From assembly GCF_018100925.1 (NCBI RefSeq), contig NZ_JAGJEH010000006.1:1-64000 (forward strand): a stretch of 64,000 nt of DNA. Reading direction: 5' to 3'. This DNA is from Pseudoalteromonas luteoviolacea. Lineage in GTDB: Bacteria; Pseudomonadota; Gammaproteobacteria; Enterobacterales; Alteromonadaceae. Positions 46,114-54,828 of the stretch are shown here, piece after piece (the stretch's first letter is position 1; each line of letters opens with the position of its first letter). The notes under the pieces were generated by a model. It was not told the origin of the DNA. It worked only from the letters and a program-made list of their open reading frames with translations, and made no database searches. A program made the translations under genes and the position numbers.

Positions 46114-47262
46114 AATAGACAGTCCGTGAATAAAGCCATACCTACTATTAACTATACTGAACTTGCCGAAAAAATTAAGTGTTGGGGCAAAGAATTAGGA
46201 TTTGCAGAGGTAGGGATCACCGATATAGACCTGAGTGAGCATGAAAAACAACTCCAGCGATGGCTTGATTTAGGCTATCACGGTGAAATGGAGTATATGG
46301 CGGCACACGGAATGAAGCGAGCACGACCGGCAGAATTAGTCCCAGGCACCAAAAGTATCGTATCGGTAAAAATGAATTACCTTCCACCTGATGCCAGCTT
46401 TGCCAAAGCACTTAAAAACAGCACGACAGCCTATATCAGCCGCTATGCCTTGGGTCGTGATTACCACAAAGTGCTGCGAAACCGTTTAAAGAAACTAGGC
46501 CAGAGGATCGAACAAGAAGTTGGCCAATACGGGTTTCGTCCATTTGTTGACTCAGCCCCCGTATTAGAACGGCAAATTGCCGAAAAGGCGGGCCTTGGCT
46601 GGCGAGGTAAAAATAGTTTGCTCATTCATAAACAAGCCGGTTCTTGGTTTTTTCTTGGCGAGCTTTTTGTCGATTTACCACTGCCTCCAGATAACAACAA
46701 GGTTGAAGAGGGATGTGGCAAGTGCAACGCCTGTATCAGCTTGTGCCCAACAGGCGCAATTGTCGAACCCTATGTCGTCGATGCAAGACGCTGCATCTCC
46801 TACCTCACCATTGAATTACAAGGTGCGATCCCGGAAGAATTTCGCCCCTTACTGGGCAATCGCGTTTATGGCTGCGATGACTGTCAACTCGTCTGCCCTT
46901 GGAACCGATTCGGCCAGCTAACCGAAGAAGCTGATTTTCACCCAAGAAAAACCTTAAAAGATAGAGAACTGCTTGAACTGTTCGCGTGGGATGAAAATAC
47001 TTTTTTAAAAAACACTGAAGGAAGCCCTATTCGGCGCATAGGTCACGAGCGATGGCTACGCAACCTTGCTGTAGGGCTTGGCAATGCAAATTACGATGAG
47101 CAGATCGTCACAGCACTTAACAACAAGCTGCACCTTGTTAGTGAACTAGTTCAAGAGCATATTCATTGGGCACTGGCACAGCAACATAAAAAGCACCACG
47201 ACGAGCGAAAAAAAGCACGACTAATACGGATCGTAGAAAAAGGCTTACCAAGAGATGCTTAG
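46093..47262 (+). CDS. queG: QueG, epoxyqueuosine reductase
   Basis: 389 residues. Two [4Fe-4S] clusters are held by CGKCNACISLCP and CDDCQLVCPWNRF. The N-terminal cobalamin-binding domain has VGITDIDL and HGEMEYMAAHGM. It performs the last step of queuosine synthesis in tRNA. E. coli QueG aligns from about residue 18 here, so a GTG at 46126 may be the real start; the ATG at 46093 lies inside the divergent nnr 5' end. It ends 17 bp before the convergent response-regulator gene. Confidence 0.94.
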   Translation: MRVLTLQNRQSVNKAIPTINYTELAEKIKCWGKELGFAEVGITDIDLSEHEKQLQRWLDLGYHGEMEYMAAHGMKRARPAELVPGTKSIVSVKMNYLPPDASFAKALKNSTTAYISRYALGRDYHKVLRNRLKKLGQRIEQEVGQYGFRPFVDSAPVLERQIAEKAGLGWRGKNSLLIHKQAGSWFFLGELFVDLPLPPDNNKVEEGCGKCNACISLCPTGAIVEPYVVDARRCISYLTIELQGAIPEEFRPLLGNRVYGCDDCQLVCPWNRFGQLTEEADFHPRKTLKDRELLELFAWDENTFLKNTEGSPIRRIGHERWLRNLAVGLGNANYDEQIVTALNNKLHLVSELVQEHIHWALAQQHKKHHDERKKARLIRIVEKGLPRDA

Positions 47263-47279
47263 TAAGCTTTAATTCTGCT

Positions 47280-48413
47280 TTAAGAGTCATCTCGTGTGAG
47301 CGTACACAGGTCATGTTCTATTTCGGCAAACGCTTCTTTCACTTGAGCGATTGCCTCTTCTCTGGCCACAGAGCTCTGAATTGCTTCATCAATATGCGTA
47401 AAAATAAATACCTCTTGATCTTCATCTAACCCCATTGATGGAATGCGAGATTCAAACAATTCTTGAAGGCGTTTAAAGATTGCTTCATTTTGCGAGCGGT
47501 TGTTGTTGAGCATAGACAGTAAACCGGAAAATTTGCTATGAATGGTTTTGATTGCCCCATTTAACTCTCGCTGTTGATTTATCAAAGTGTCTTTGGTCAA
47601 AATTGATAGCAGCTGTTGCTCTGTAACACTCACAATAAAACATATATGATCTCGAATACGACCGTGTTTGTCTGGATCCTCAGACGGCATATTGAGGATA
47701 AGTACGCTTAGCAATTCATAGTTAACCAGTATTCTATTCGTAAATTCATGTAGCCGTCCTTTTGAATGCAAAATTTCGAACAACTCCATTACGATTGGTG
47801 AACACAAGCCAGTAGAAGCAAAGTGTTGCCTTTCACCACTGACGCGCATTTCAATATTACAGCTCAAACCAAAATTGGCGAGACAGCTGATCAATGCATT
47901 TGCAAGCTCGGACACATCTTGAATATTACCTACTTGCTCAACAAAATTGACAATTTGCCCCATTTCACTACTTGTTGCCATCGCGCTAAATGCAGTGGTT
48001 GTCGCATCTTCTACTTGCTGCTCTAGAATATCTTTTTCTAATAACATCTGCCCTAAATGCAACAGTTTTGCTTTTAGTTCACTGTGACCAAACGGTTTTA
48101 CAATATAGTCTTCGGCGCCAACAGAGTACCCCTCCATACGCTCTTCAACAGATCCTCGCGCCGATACAAACATAACGATAATATGCTGTAAGTTGGGATT
48201 AGCTTTGATTTCCCGACACACTTCGTAGCCACTCATTTGAGGCATGCTAACATCCAGTAGAATCACTTGGGGGTCAAAGGACTCAACAACTTCCAGACAC
48301 TCTTGCCCGCTGATTGCGGTCATGATTTCAAAGTCAAGATCTTCTAAAATTTCTTCAATGATTTCGAGATTAAATGGTTCATCGTCCACTGCTAAAATTC
48401 GTTGTAGTGCCAT
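47280..48413 (-). CDS. Response regulator with receiver domain and uncharacterised C-terminal region
   Basis: 377 residues. The receiver (about 4-122) has the acidic pair VDDEP, phospho-acceptor Asp54 (LLDVSMPQMSG) and Lys106 (VKPFG). The remaining 250 residues have no DNA-binding domain that I recognise: a first segment (about 125-245, possibly GAF-like) and a helical C-terminus rich in Glu/Gln that may be coiled coil. It follows a hybrid histidine kinase gene by 56 bp and is presumably its target. The output is unknown, perhaps protein-protein interaction. Confidence 0.75.
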   Translation of the reverse strand: MALQRILAVDDEPFNLEIIEEILEDLDFEIMTAISGQECLEVVESFDPQVILLDVSMPQMSGYEVCREIKANPNLQHIIVMFVSARGSVEERMEGYSVGAEDYIVKPFGHSELKAKLLHLGQMLLEKDILEQQVEDATTTAFSAMATSSEMGQIVNFVEQVGNIQDVSELANALISCLANFGLSCNIEMRVSGERQHFASTGLCSPIVMELFEILHSKGRLHEFTNRILVNYELLSVLILNMPSEDPDKHGRIRDHICFIVSVTEQQLLSILTKDTLINQQRELNGAIKTIHSKFSGLLSMLNNNRSQNEAIFKRLQELFESRIPSMGLDEDQEVFIFTHIDEAIQSSVAREEAIAQVKEAFAEIEHDLCTLTRDDS

Positions 48414-48469
48414 GATTTAATTTCCTTGTGCTCTTTCCATATAGTTATAGTCGGGGATTTAACTTGTCG

Positions 48470-50422
48470 CTAGTTGCCCTGACCATAGGGCAATTCAATT
48501 ACGAATTCAGCGCCACCACTATCGCCATTTCGCGCATAAATACACCCTTTGTGCAAAAGAATGAACTCTTTGCAAATAGCAAGACCTAAACCGGTTCCCC
48601 CTGCACCACTATTGGTCTTGCTACTTTGCGCAAATTTATCAAATATGTGTTCCAACTCATCTTTGGGAATACCAACCCCTTGATCGCAAATCGTCAGGTT
48701 TAATGTATCCACATTGTTGGAAAGATATACTTGCACCTGACTATTTTCTGGGCTGAATTTAAGCGCATTGCCCAATAGATTTCTAACCACTTGAACCATT
48801 TGATCTCTATCGCATAAAACTTCTAGTCCACTTTCTTGGGCATGCAAATTAATAGAAATGCACTTTTTCATCGCTAAGCCAGATACATCCTCGACTCCCT
48901 CTGCGAGAATGGCGGTGAAATTATGAACACTGGGATTAAAAGGAAAACGCCCCGCATCCAATTTTGATAAGTCGAGTAAATTGTTGAGTAATAAAAGCAG
49001 CCTTTCACCACTGGTTTCGATCCTTGATAAATACTTGGTGAGCTTTTCAATTGGGGCTTCATTTGCTGCCAATTTATCAAGACCAAAGCGCGCGAAGCTC
49101 AAAATAGAATGCATTGGAGTGCGCAATTCATGGGACATATTTGCTAAAAACTCAGATTTACTAATATTCGCGCGCTCTGCTGCTTCTTTCGCAGATTGCA
49201 ATTGTGCGGTTCTTGCCTGAACTTCCGCTTCCAACACTTCTTTGGCTTCCTCTAGCAGCTGCTGTTTACGCTTCAAATGCGCGACGTTTTTGAAAATCGC
49301 CGCCAGCCCGATCTCTCCATGATGGTCAATTTCAATAAACGTACCCATTAGAGGAACCGAGAGTCCATCAGGTCTAGGTAGTACTAAGTCACAGTCAAAA
49401 TGCCTTGCCATCAAACCAGCTTCAATTCGGTTTTTTAAGGCCTCTACGGACTGACGCTCAAATAAATTAAAGATTGAGTGAGACTCAAGCTGCTCCGCAT
49501 TGAGACCAAACAAATTTAAACAGGCGTCATTCGCTTCAATTACGAACCCTTTTAAGTTAAAAAGCATAATCGGATCTGGGGTGTGCTTATAGATGACCCG
49601 CAGTAAGCTATCACGCTCGATCAATGCATCAACGGTATCTTGCAAACGCTCCACCAATTCTTGGTTGTGGCGCCTTAACAGCTCTGTTTGCCAAAGTTTA
49701 TGCAACGACTGTAATAATGCATTCTCATCAACAGGCTTAGTCAGCACATCTTCAACCCCCTGTCGGATCGCTTTTAATGTATCAACTTGGCTCTCTCTTG
49801 ATGTCATTAATAGACAACGACAGTTAATATGGTAGCTTCTCACTTGTTCGAAAACGTCCAGCCCAGTTTCTTCTTGCAAGTTAAAATCACAGATAAGCAA
49901 ATCAAAGCTGTGCTCTTTCGCTAATAACCCAGCTTCATGTGCATTACTTGCAGTTTTCACATCCAATTGAGCGCCGGTGAGGCTCACCGACAATTGCTTG
50001 AGCCGCGTAGGAACATGATCAACCAATAGTACTTTGGGCAGCAGTAATTGCGCCTGCTCACCAATTTCCATTACCCGTTCTAGCAAGCCTGTAATCTCTT
50101 TATTGCCAAAAAATGGGTAAATCACAATTGCATTTGACAATACGCGGTTTAACTGACTAAAAGCACTCAGGTGTTCAGAATTTTCTGGCTTTGGGGCCAA
50201 AAGGATGATTTTTTCATGCTGACTCAGCACATCTAAAATTTCAAAATACTCAGGCGGGATCCCGTGAGCAATAGCAATAACATCAAAGTGAGCGAAACAA
50301 GTCTGATTGTCTAGGTTTTCATAATGTATGTGCTCCACTTCACTCCCCAGTAGCTCGAACAGTACTTTAATACGCATTGCTAGAACACTATTGCTGTCTA
50401 TGATCAATACTTTATTTGTCAT
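48470..50422 (-). CDS. Hybrid histidine kinase: pseudo-receiver, receiver, PAS, HisKA, HATPase
   Basis: 650 residues. The N-terminal segment (about 1-120) has a receiver-like start (VLIIDSNSV) but lacks the acceptor Asp (IAIAHGIP) and the conserved Lys (IYPFFG), so it is a pseudo-receiver. The second receiver (about 128-245) has Asp179 and TKP (228-230). A PAS domain (about 270-385) precedes a coiled coil, HisKA with His431 (NMSHELRTPMHSI) and an ATPase domain with NLLGNALKFSPE, DQGVGIP and GTGLGLAI. No membrane segment is present, so it senses in the cytoplasm. The downstream gene encodes the likely partner regulator. Confidence 0.88.
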   Translation of the reverse strand: MTNKVLIIDSNSVLAMRIKVLFELLGSEVEHIHYENLDNQTCFAHFDVIAIAHGIPPEYFEILDVLSQHEKIILLAPKPENSEHLSAFSQLNRVLSNAIVIYPFFGNKEITGLLERVMEIGEQAQLLLPKVLLVDHVPTRLKQLSVSLTGAQLDVKTASNAHEAGLLAKEHSFDLLICDFNLQEETGLDVFEQVRSYHINCRCLLMTSRESQVDTLKAIRQGVEDVLTKPVDENALLQSLHKLWQTELLRRHNQELVERLQDTVDALIERDSLLRVIYKHTPDPIMLFNLKGFVIEANDACLNLFGLNAEQLESHSIFNLFERQSVEALKNRIEAGLMARHFDCDLVLPRPDGLSVPLMGTFIEIDHHGEIGLAAIFKNVAHLKRKQQLLEEAKEVLEAEVQARTAQLQSAKEAAERANISKSEFLANMSHELRTPMHSILSFARFGLDKLAANEAPIEKLTKYLSRIETSGERLLLLLNNLLDLSKLDAGRFPFNPSVHNFTAILAEGVEDVSGLAMKKCISINLHAQESGLEVLCDRDQMVQVVRNLLGNALKFSPENSQVQVYLSNNVDTLNLTICDQGVGIPKDELEHIFDKFAQSSKTNSGAGGTGLGLAICKEFILLHKGCIYARNGDSGGAEFVIELPYGQGN

Positions 50423-50765
50423 AGCTATACCCTTTGTCCATGGTACAGCTTAGTGTAGTTCAATTTATAACAATCATTACACTAATCAAAAAGAAGGGAT
50501 GTTTACGAAAAAAAAGCAGTCGCGCGAGCGCTGTATCTTGGTATCAATCAGGCACTACCTATTTGTCCGTCGCAAACTATAGAGCAATCACTCTTTATCA
50601 AGTTTTGTGATAACCTCTGTTGTATAAAAAGGCGTGTAGCTCCAATGGATTGCGCCACAATTGTTGGCACAGTGAAACACGCTTATTTAACAGTCGTTAA
50701 ATTGCTAACAAAAGATGAACTATTTCTTTCGACGCACGTAAAAAAAATAAACAACGGAATTAGCC
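50423..50765. other. 343-bp intergenic gap between the histidine kinase and glutathione peroxidase genes
   Basis: No convincing gene here. An open frame begins at 50645 but runs into the peroxidase gene in another frame and looks spurious. The gap should hold the divergent promoters of both neighbours. An interrupted palindrome (GCCACAATTGTTGGC, about 50654-50668) lies near the peroxidase side. Confidence 0.5.
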
Positions 50766-51299
50766 ATGTTAAAAAAGACAATTTTAAGCCTTATATTTGC
50801 ACTAAGCAATCCACTTGCCTTTGCTCAATGCGACGACTTTACCGCTGTCGAACTGAGAAAGTTGCGCTCAAAAGACACTGTCGATTTATGTCAGTTTAAA
50901 AATAAACCATTGCTCATAGTAAACACTGCTAGTAACTGTGGCTTCACCGGGCAATTTAAAGATCTTGAAGCTCTACATCAAAAATATAAAGATCAAGGTC
51001 TTGTGGTACTCGGGTTTCCATCAGATGACTTTTTCCAAGAAGAAAATGATGAAGCAGATACGGCCAAAGTATGCTTTGTAAATTACGGCGTTACCTTTAC
51101 TATGCTTGCAACAAGCCCTGTAAGAGGCAGTGATGCCAATCCAGTTTTTAAACATTTGGGCGAACAAGTTGGCTCTCCAAAATGGAATTTTTACAAATAT
51201 CTTGTTTCTGCGGATAGAAAAGAAATACAGCGCTTTGGCAGCCGCACAAAACCATTATCAGCAGAGCTCTCTACGGCAATTGAAAAGCAAATCAGGTAA
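50766..51299 (+). CDS. Periplasmic glutathione peroxidase-family thiol peroxidase
   Basis: 177 residues. A signal peptide (about 1-20, ending AFAQ) precedes a GPx domain with NTASNCGFTGQ (Cys is the peroxidatic residue, not selenocysteine), VLGFPSDDFFQEE and WNFYKYLV. The usual GPx motif GFPCNQF is replaced by GFPSDDF, so the resolving residue differs. Export makes glutathione an unlikely reductant, so a thioredoxin-like donor is probable. A terminator-like hairpin overlaps the stop. Confidence 0.85.
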   Translation: MLKKTILSLIFALSNPLAFAQCDDFTAVELRKLRSKDTVDLCQFKNKPLLIVNTASNCGFTGQFKDLEALHQKYKDQGLVVLGFPSDDFFQEENDEADTAKVCFVNYGVTFTMLATSPVRGSDANPVFKHLGEQVGSPKWNFYKYLVSADRKEIQRFGSRTKPLSAELSTAIEKQIR

Positions 51300-51316
51300 A
51301 AGCATGCGCTTTTACC
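51295..51316 (+). terminator. Hairpin at the end of the glutathione peroxidase gene
   Basis: GGTAAAAGC (51295-51303) and GCTTTTACC (51308-51316) form a 9-bp stem with a 4-nt loop that includes the stop codon; the tail has only a short T-run (CTTTTG). Confidence 0.55.
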
Positions 51317-51370
51317 ACTTTTGCATTAGAATAAGGTATGAATAAAAATCAGGCAAGGCATGGAGAGAAG

Positions 51371-51652
51371 ATGACATTAGCAAGTGCAAGACATATTTTA
51401 GTAGACAGCGAGGCGCAATGCTTGGAGCTTAAACAACGTATCGCAAGTGGGGAAGACTTTGCGGATCTAGCCAAAGAGTTTTCTAATTGTCCCTCTGGAC
51501 AAGACGGCGGTGCACTTGGAGAATTTGGACCTGGCATGATGGTACCTGAATTCGATAAGGTTGTATTTTCTGCACCGCTAAACGAAGTTCAAGGGCCTGT
51601 ACAAACACAATTTGGCTATCACCTATTAGAAGTCACGAGTCGACAAGATTAA
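51371..51652 (+). CDS. ppiC: PpiC, parvulin-type peptidyl-prolyl isomerase
   Basis: 93 residues, the same length as E. coli parvulin. ARHILVDSEAQC, CPSGQDGGALGEFGPGMMVPEFDKVVFSAPL segments and TQFGYHLLEV match the whole fold. It is cytoplasmic and speeds prolyl cis-trans isomerisation. The ATG at 51371 follows GGAGAGAAG; an ATG 33 nt upstream adds a non-conserved extension. An 8-bp inverted repeat with a 15-nt loop (51660-51690) follows the gene but lacks a T-run. Confidence 0.93.
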   Translation: MTLASARHILVDSEAQCLELKQRIASGEDFADLAKEFSNCPSGQDGGALGEFGPGMMVPEFDKVVFSAPLNEVQGPVQTQFGYHLLEVTSRQD

Positions 51653-51804
51653 CATCATCTAGGGTAGGAGTTACATTGTCTACTACCCTAACTTACAGCC
51701 CTCACCAGTTTCATTCGTTGTTAGCCTTTCCAAATATAACGTTCTTAAATTCAGCTGATGACATGCTACACTCATAGTCACTAAAACTAATGAGGGAACA
51801 CACT

Positions 51805-52383
51805 TTGATTTTATATGGCTCCAATACATCACCTTACGTCAGAAGATTAAGAATATACTGCGCAATGCATAATCTCACAGTGGATTATAAGGCCATTGAT
51901 ATATTTAACGCTGAAGAACGGGAAACCCTTATCAGGCACAACCCTGCACGTAAAATTCCCTTTTTAATTTGTGGTGAAAACACCATATGTGATTCCAATG
52001 TAATAGCCAGATACTTGCAAACGAAGTACTCATTACCCCATTTAAACTGGGAGCAGGAAAACTTACTAACAACTATCAATGCCTGCAACGATTCACTGGT
52101 CGAGATACTGCTAGGCGAACGCTCAGGGTTAGATACAAAGGCGGATGTGTTGTTTTTTAATTTACAACGCGAACGTATAACTGAAACATTGACCCATTTA
52201 GATAGACAATGCACAACAGATGTATTTTTGAACTGCGAGTATTTGCAGATCAGTTTATACTGCCTGTTAGACTGGATCCGATTCAGAAATCTAGCCGATC
52301 TTAACAATCACGAAGGGCTGTTAAATCATCTAGAGAGCTGGCAAGACAACAAATATGCTCAAGCAACGGATCCGCGCAGTTAA
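51805..52383 (+). CDS. Glutathione S-transferase-like protein
   Basis: About 192 residues. LYGSNTSPYVRRLRIYC is the thioredoxin-fold start with the active-site Ser region, and RKIPFL and CDSNVIARYL bind glutathione. The second half is the helical domain. I favour the TTG at 51805, because AGGGA lies 7 nt before it and the product then begins like other GSTs; the ATG at 51790 has no ribosome site and contains that purine run in its own codons. The substrate is unknown. Confidence 0.78.
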   Translation: MILYGSNTSPYVRRLRIYCAMHNLTVDYKAIDIFNAEERETLIRHNPARKIPFLICGENTICDSNVIARYLQTKYSLPHLNWEQENLLTTINACNDSLVEILLGERSGLDTKADVLFFNLQRERITETLTHLDRQCTTDVFLNCEYLQISLYCLLDWIRFRNLADLNNHEGLLNHLESWQDNKYAQATDPRS

Positions 52384-52402
52384 TTTTATACTGGTAAATA
52401 AT

Positions 52403-52753
52403 ATGAATGATCTTGAATTAGAGTCAGAAGTAGTCAACTTTGTCACCGTTGTTAAACAGAGTGAACAGTTATGGGCACTGGGTGCGGAAGATGGCGGCTT
52501 TGTGATTGTGGAATCCAATCAGTTTGAAGAATCAGACGTGTTACTACTCTGGAGCGACGAATCCGCAGCGCAAGAGCAGTGCAAGGACGAGTGGGAAGAG
52601 TTTAAACCCATTGAAATTGGTCTAGATACTTTCCTAGATGAGTGGGTAGAAGACTTAAGGGATGACAGTGCACTGGTTGGTATCAACTGGAATAACGATA
52701 ACGTATGTATTGAAATCGAGCCAGTCAGTCTAGCTCGCGCTCTCGCTGACTAA
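52403..52753 (+). CDS. DUF2750-family protein
   Basis: About 116 residues, acidic. LWALGAEDGGFVIVESN, LLLWSDESAAQEQCKDEW and IGLDTFLDEWVEDL fit the small DUF2750 family of unknown function. The ATG at 52403 is chosen because the family begins near here; no clear ribosome site. It begins 19 bp after the GST-like gene, so the two may be co-transcribed. Its 3' end overlaps the convergent VOC gene by 24 bp. Confidence 0.65.
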   Translation: MNDLELESEVVNFVTVVKQSEQLWALGAEDGGFVIVESNQFEESDVLLLWSDESAAQEQCKDEWEEFKPIEIGLDTFLDEWVEDLRDDSALVGINWNNDNVCIEIEPVSLARALAD

Positions 52754-53122
52754 CGCGATTAGCGTCCCCTCTATAGCGCGTACATATGCCTGTATATGTA
52801 CGCCTTTTTGGCATGGAGCACACAAAGGCTCAGCCCCTGCTGCAACGGCTTTATCGTAACTGCTAGACACATTTTCACAACCAAGTGTCAATTCAAAACC
52901 CAAAGCTGGCTGCTTTGGCTGAGAGCGAATATAATTTTGTTTAAATTGGGATTGGGCAACAGGGTGTGTCGCAAAAGCCAGCAAAACTGTTCCGGTGTCT
53001 AACTCACCATAATCACCATTCTCTGTTACTGAGTGAGCGCCCAAGCCAAAAGCTTGAAAATAAAAATCTAAGACTTCTTCGACATCATCTACATAAATGA
53101 CTGTTTTAAGAAAATGCATCAC
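52730..53122 (-). CDS. VOC (glyoxalase/bleomycin-resistance) family protein
   Basis: 130 residues with the two beta-alpha-beta-beta-beta modules of the vicinal-oxygen-chelate fold: FLKTVIYVDDVEEVLDFYFQAFGLG at the start and ALGFELTLGCENVSSSYDKAVAAGAEP in the second half. Some members bind metals and act on glyoxals or antibiotics; metal ligands are not clear here. The terminator of the opposite-strand gene lies inside its 3' coding part. Confidence 0.75.
   Translation of the reverse strand: MMHFLKTVIYVDDVEEVLDFYFQAFGLGAHSVTENGDYGELDTGTVLLAFATHPVAQSQFKQNYIRSQPKQPALGFELTLGCENVSSSYDKAVAAGAEPLCAPCQKGVHIQAYVRAIEGTLIALVSESAS
52778..52809 (+). terminator. Terminator of the GST-DUF2750 unit, inside the opposite-strand VOC gene
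   Basis: GCGTACATAT (52778-52787) and ATATGTACGC (52794-52803) form a perfect 10-bp hairpin with a 6-nt loop followed by CTTTTT. Only the plus strand has the T-run. It lies 25 bp after the DUF2750 stop, within the last 80 bp of the VOC coding sequence. Confidence 0.7.
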
Positions 53123-53253
53123 AACAATAAGTTAAACAAATTTATACTAATAAAGCATAATTAATGAGCAGCGTAAAGGCTAGCTCACAAATCAATACCT
53201 ATCGTCTGTTACACATAAAAAATAAATTTTACCGAATCTATTAAGGCAAATAG

Positions 53254-53279
53254 CAAAAAAATGGCGCTTTACGCGCCAT
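53254..53279 (-). terminator. Terminator of der
   Basis: ATGGCGC (53261-53267) and GCGCCAT (53273-53279) form a 7-bp GC-rich hairpin with a 5-nt loop and a 7-T run on the minus strand, immediately after the der stop. Confidence 0.85.
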
Positions 53280-53282
53280 ATT

Positions 53283-54755
53283 TTATGTTTTGTTCCGTTG
53301 CTCTTTAGTAAACGCTCTGAGTTTGCGCTTTTGTGACAACGTCATTTTATTTGTTCGACCTGAGTACGGGTTATCCCCTTCTCTGAACTCAATTTTTATC
53401 GGCGTGCCCATAATATTGAGCGCCTTACGATAATAGTTCATCAGATAGCGTTTGTAGCTATCCGGTAAGTCATGTACTTGGTTGCCATGAATAACAATCC
53501 TTGGAGGGTTGTAACCACCTGCGTGGGCATATTTTAATTTCACACGTCTACCACGTACTAACGGCGGCTGGTGATCGGCTTGTGCCATATCCATGATACG
53601 TCTCAGCATTGCTGTGCTGACACGTTTCGTTGCTGATTCATAAGCTTCATCAACTGACTCAAACAAATGACCAACACCTGTGCCATGCAGAGCAGAAATA
53701 AAGTGTAAACGGGCAAAGTCAATAAAGCCTAAACGACGATCCAGCTCAGATTTAATCCTCTCTTTCACGTAATTGTCTAACCCATCCCACTTATTCACTG
53801 CAATAACCAGTGAACGACCTGAGTTCAAAGCAAAGCCCAACAGGCTTAAATCTTGATCAGAAATACCCTCACGCGCATCAACAACCAATAAGATAACGTT
53901 TGCATCTTCAATTGCTTTTAAGGTCTTAATAACCGAGAATTTCTCAACCACATCACTGACTTTTTTACGCTTACGTACACCTGCTGTGTCAATTAAAACG
54001 TACTCTCGATCATTACGAGTCATTGGAATATAAATTGAATCACGCGTCGTGCCTGGCATATCGTAAACAATCACACGCTCTTCGCCTAAAATTCGGTTTG
54101 TCAGCGTTGATTTTCCAACATTAGGGCGACCAATAATTGCCAGCTTAACAGGCTTGTCTTCAAATCCTGTTTTTCCTTCTTCAGGTGCTTCCTCACCTTC
54201 AAGGTAAAGCTCGGCAATACTGTCATCATCTTGTGCAATTTCGTCATCTTGCTGAGCAAGTTCAGAAATGATGGGGCTCAGTGTTGCATCAAGTAATTGA
54301 GTCACACCACGGCCATGCGCTGCTGCGATTTGATGAATATCACCCAGTGCTAATTGGTAAAACTCCGCACAGCTTGAATCAGCGTCTATGCCGTCAGTCT
54401 TATTTGCAACGATGAAACTCTTCTTTTCTTGCTTCCTTAAGTGTTGCGCAATGGCTTGATCCGCAGCTGTCATACCTGCGCGCGCATCCACCAAGAACAA
54501 AACAATGTCCGCCTCTTCAATCGCCAGAAGCGACTGCTCAGCCATTTCCGTTTCGATGCCCTCTTCACTGCCGTCGATACCACCTGTATCTACTACAATG
54601 AACTCATAGCCATCATAATCAGCTTGACCATATTTACGGTCGCGAGTTAGGCCAGGGAAATCGGCGACAAGTGCGTCTCGTGTACGCGTTAAACGATTAA
54701 ATAATGTGGATTTCCCCACATTTGGTCGCCCTACCAGAGCGATCACAGGAAGCAT
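53283..54755 (-). CDS. der: Der (EngA), double-G-domain ribosome-assembly GTPase
   Basis: 490 residues. Two GTPase domains each have GRPNVGKST (first near residue 8, second near 210), DTGG/DTAG and NKxD elements, followed by a KH-like C-terminal domain. An acidic linker ([24 protein letters not shown]) separates the G domains. It is required for 50S maturation. It is 73 bp after bamB, with a terminator between. Confidence 0.97.
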   Translation of the reverse strand: MLPVIALVGRPNVGKSTLFNRLTRTRDALVADFPGLTRDRKYGQADYDGYEFIVVDTGGIDGSEEGIETEMAEQSLLAIEEADIVLFLVDARAGMTAADQAIAQHLRKQEKKSFIVANKTDGIDADSSCAEFYQLALGDIHQIAAAHGRGVTQLLDATLSPIISELAQQDDEIAQDDDSIAELYLEGEEAPEEGKTGFEDKPVKLAIIGRPNVGKSTLTNRILGEERVIVYDMPGTTRDSIYIPMTRNDREYVLIDTAGVRKRKKVSDVVEKFSVIKTLKAIEDANVILLVVDAREGISDQDLSLLGFALNSGRSLVIAVNKWDGLDNYVKERIKSELDRRLGFIDFARLHFISALHGTGVGHLFESVDEAYESATKRVSTAMLRRIMDMAQADHQPPLVRGRRVKLKYAHAGGYNPPRIVIHGNQVHDLPDSYKRYLMNYYRKALNIMGTPIKIEFREGDNPYSGRTNKMTLSQKRKLRAFTKEQRNKT

Positions 54756-54776
54756 AGACTACCTCTTCTTTAAACA

Positions 54777-54803
54777 ACAAAAGGCTTCGCAGTGCGAAGC
54801 CTT
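54777..54803 (-). terminator. Hairpin between bamB and der
   Basis: AAGGCTTCGC (54781-54790) and GCGAAGCCTT (54794-54803) form a 10-bp hairpin with a 3-nt loop and a short T-rich tail (TTTTGTTGTTT) on the minus strand. It may end or attenuate transcription from hisS-yfgM-bamB before der. Confidence 0.65.
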
Positions 54804-54828
54804 ACTAAAACCTTTACGTCAGTGATGA

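Noticed and set aside
50645..50899. 84-residue open frame before and into the glutathione peroxidase gene
   Set aside because: It overlaps the peroxidase signal peptide in another frame, is rich in Cys/Arg without a family pattern, and lacks a ribosome site.
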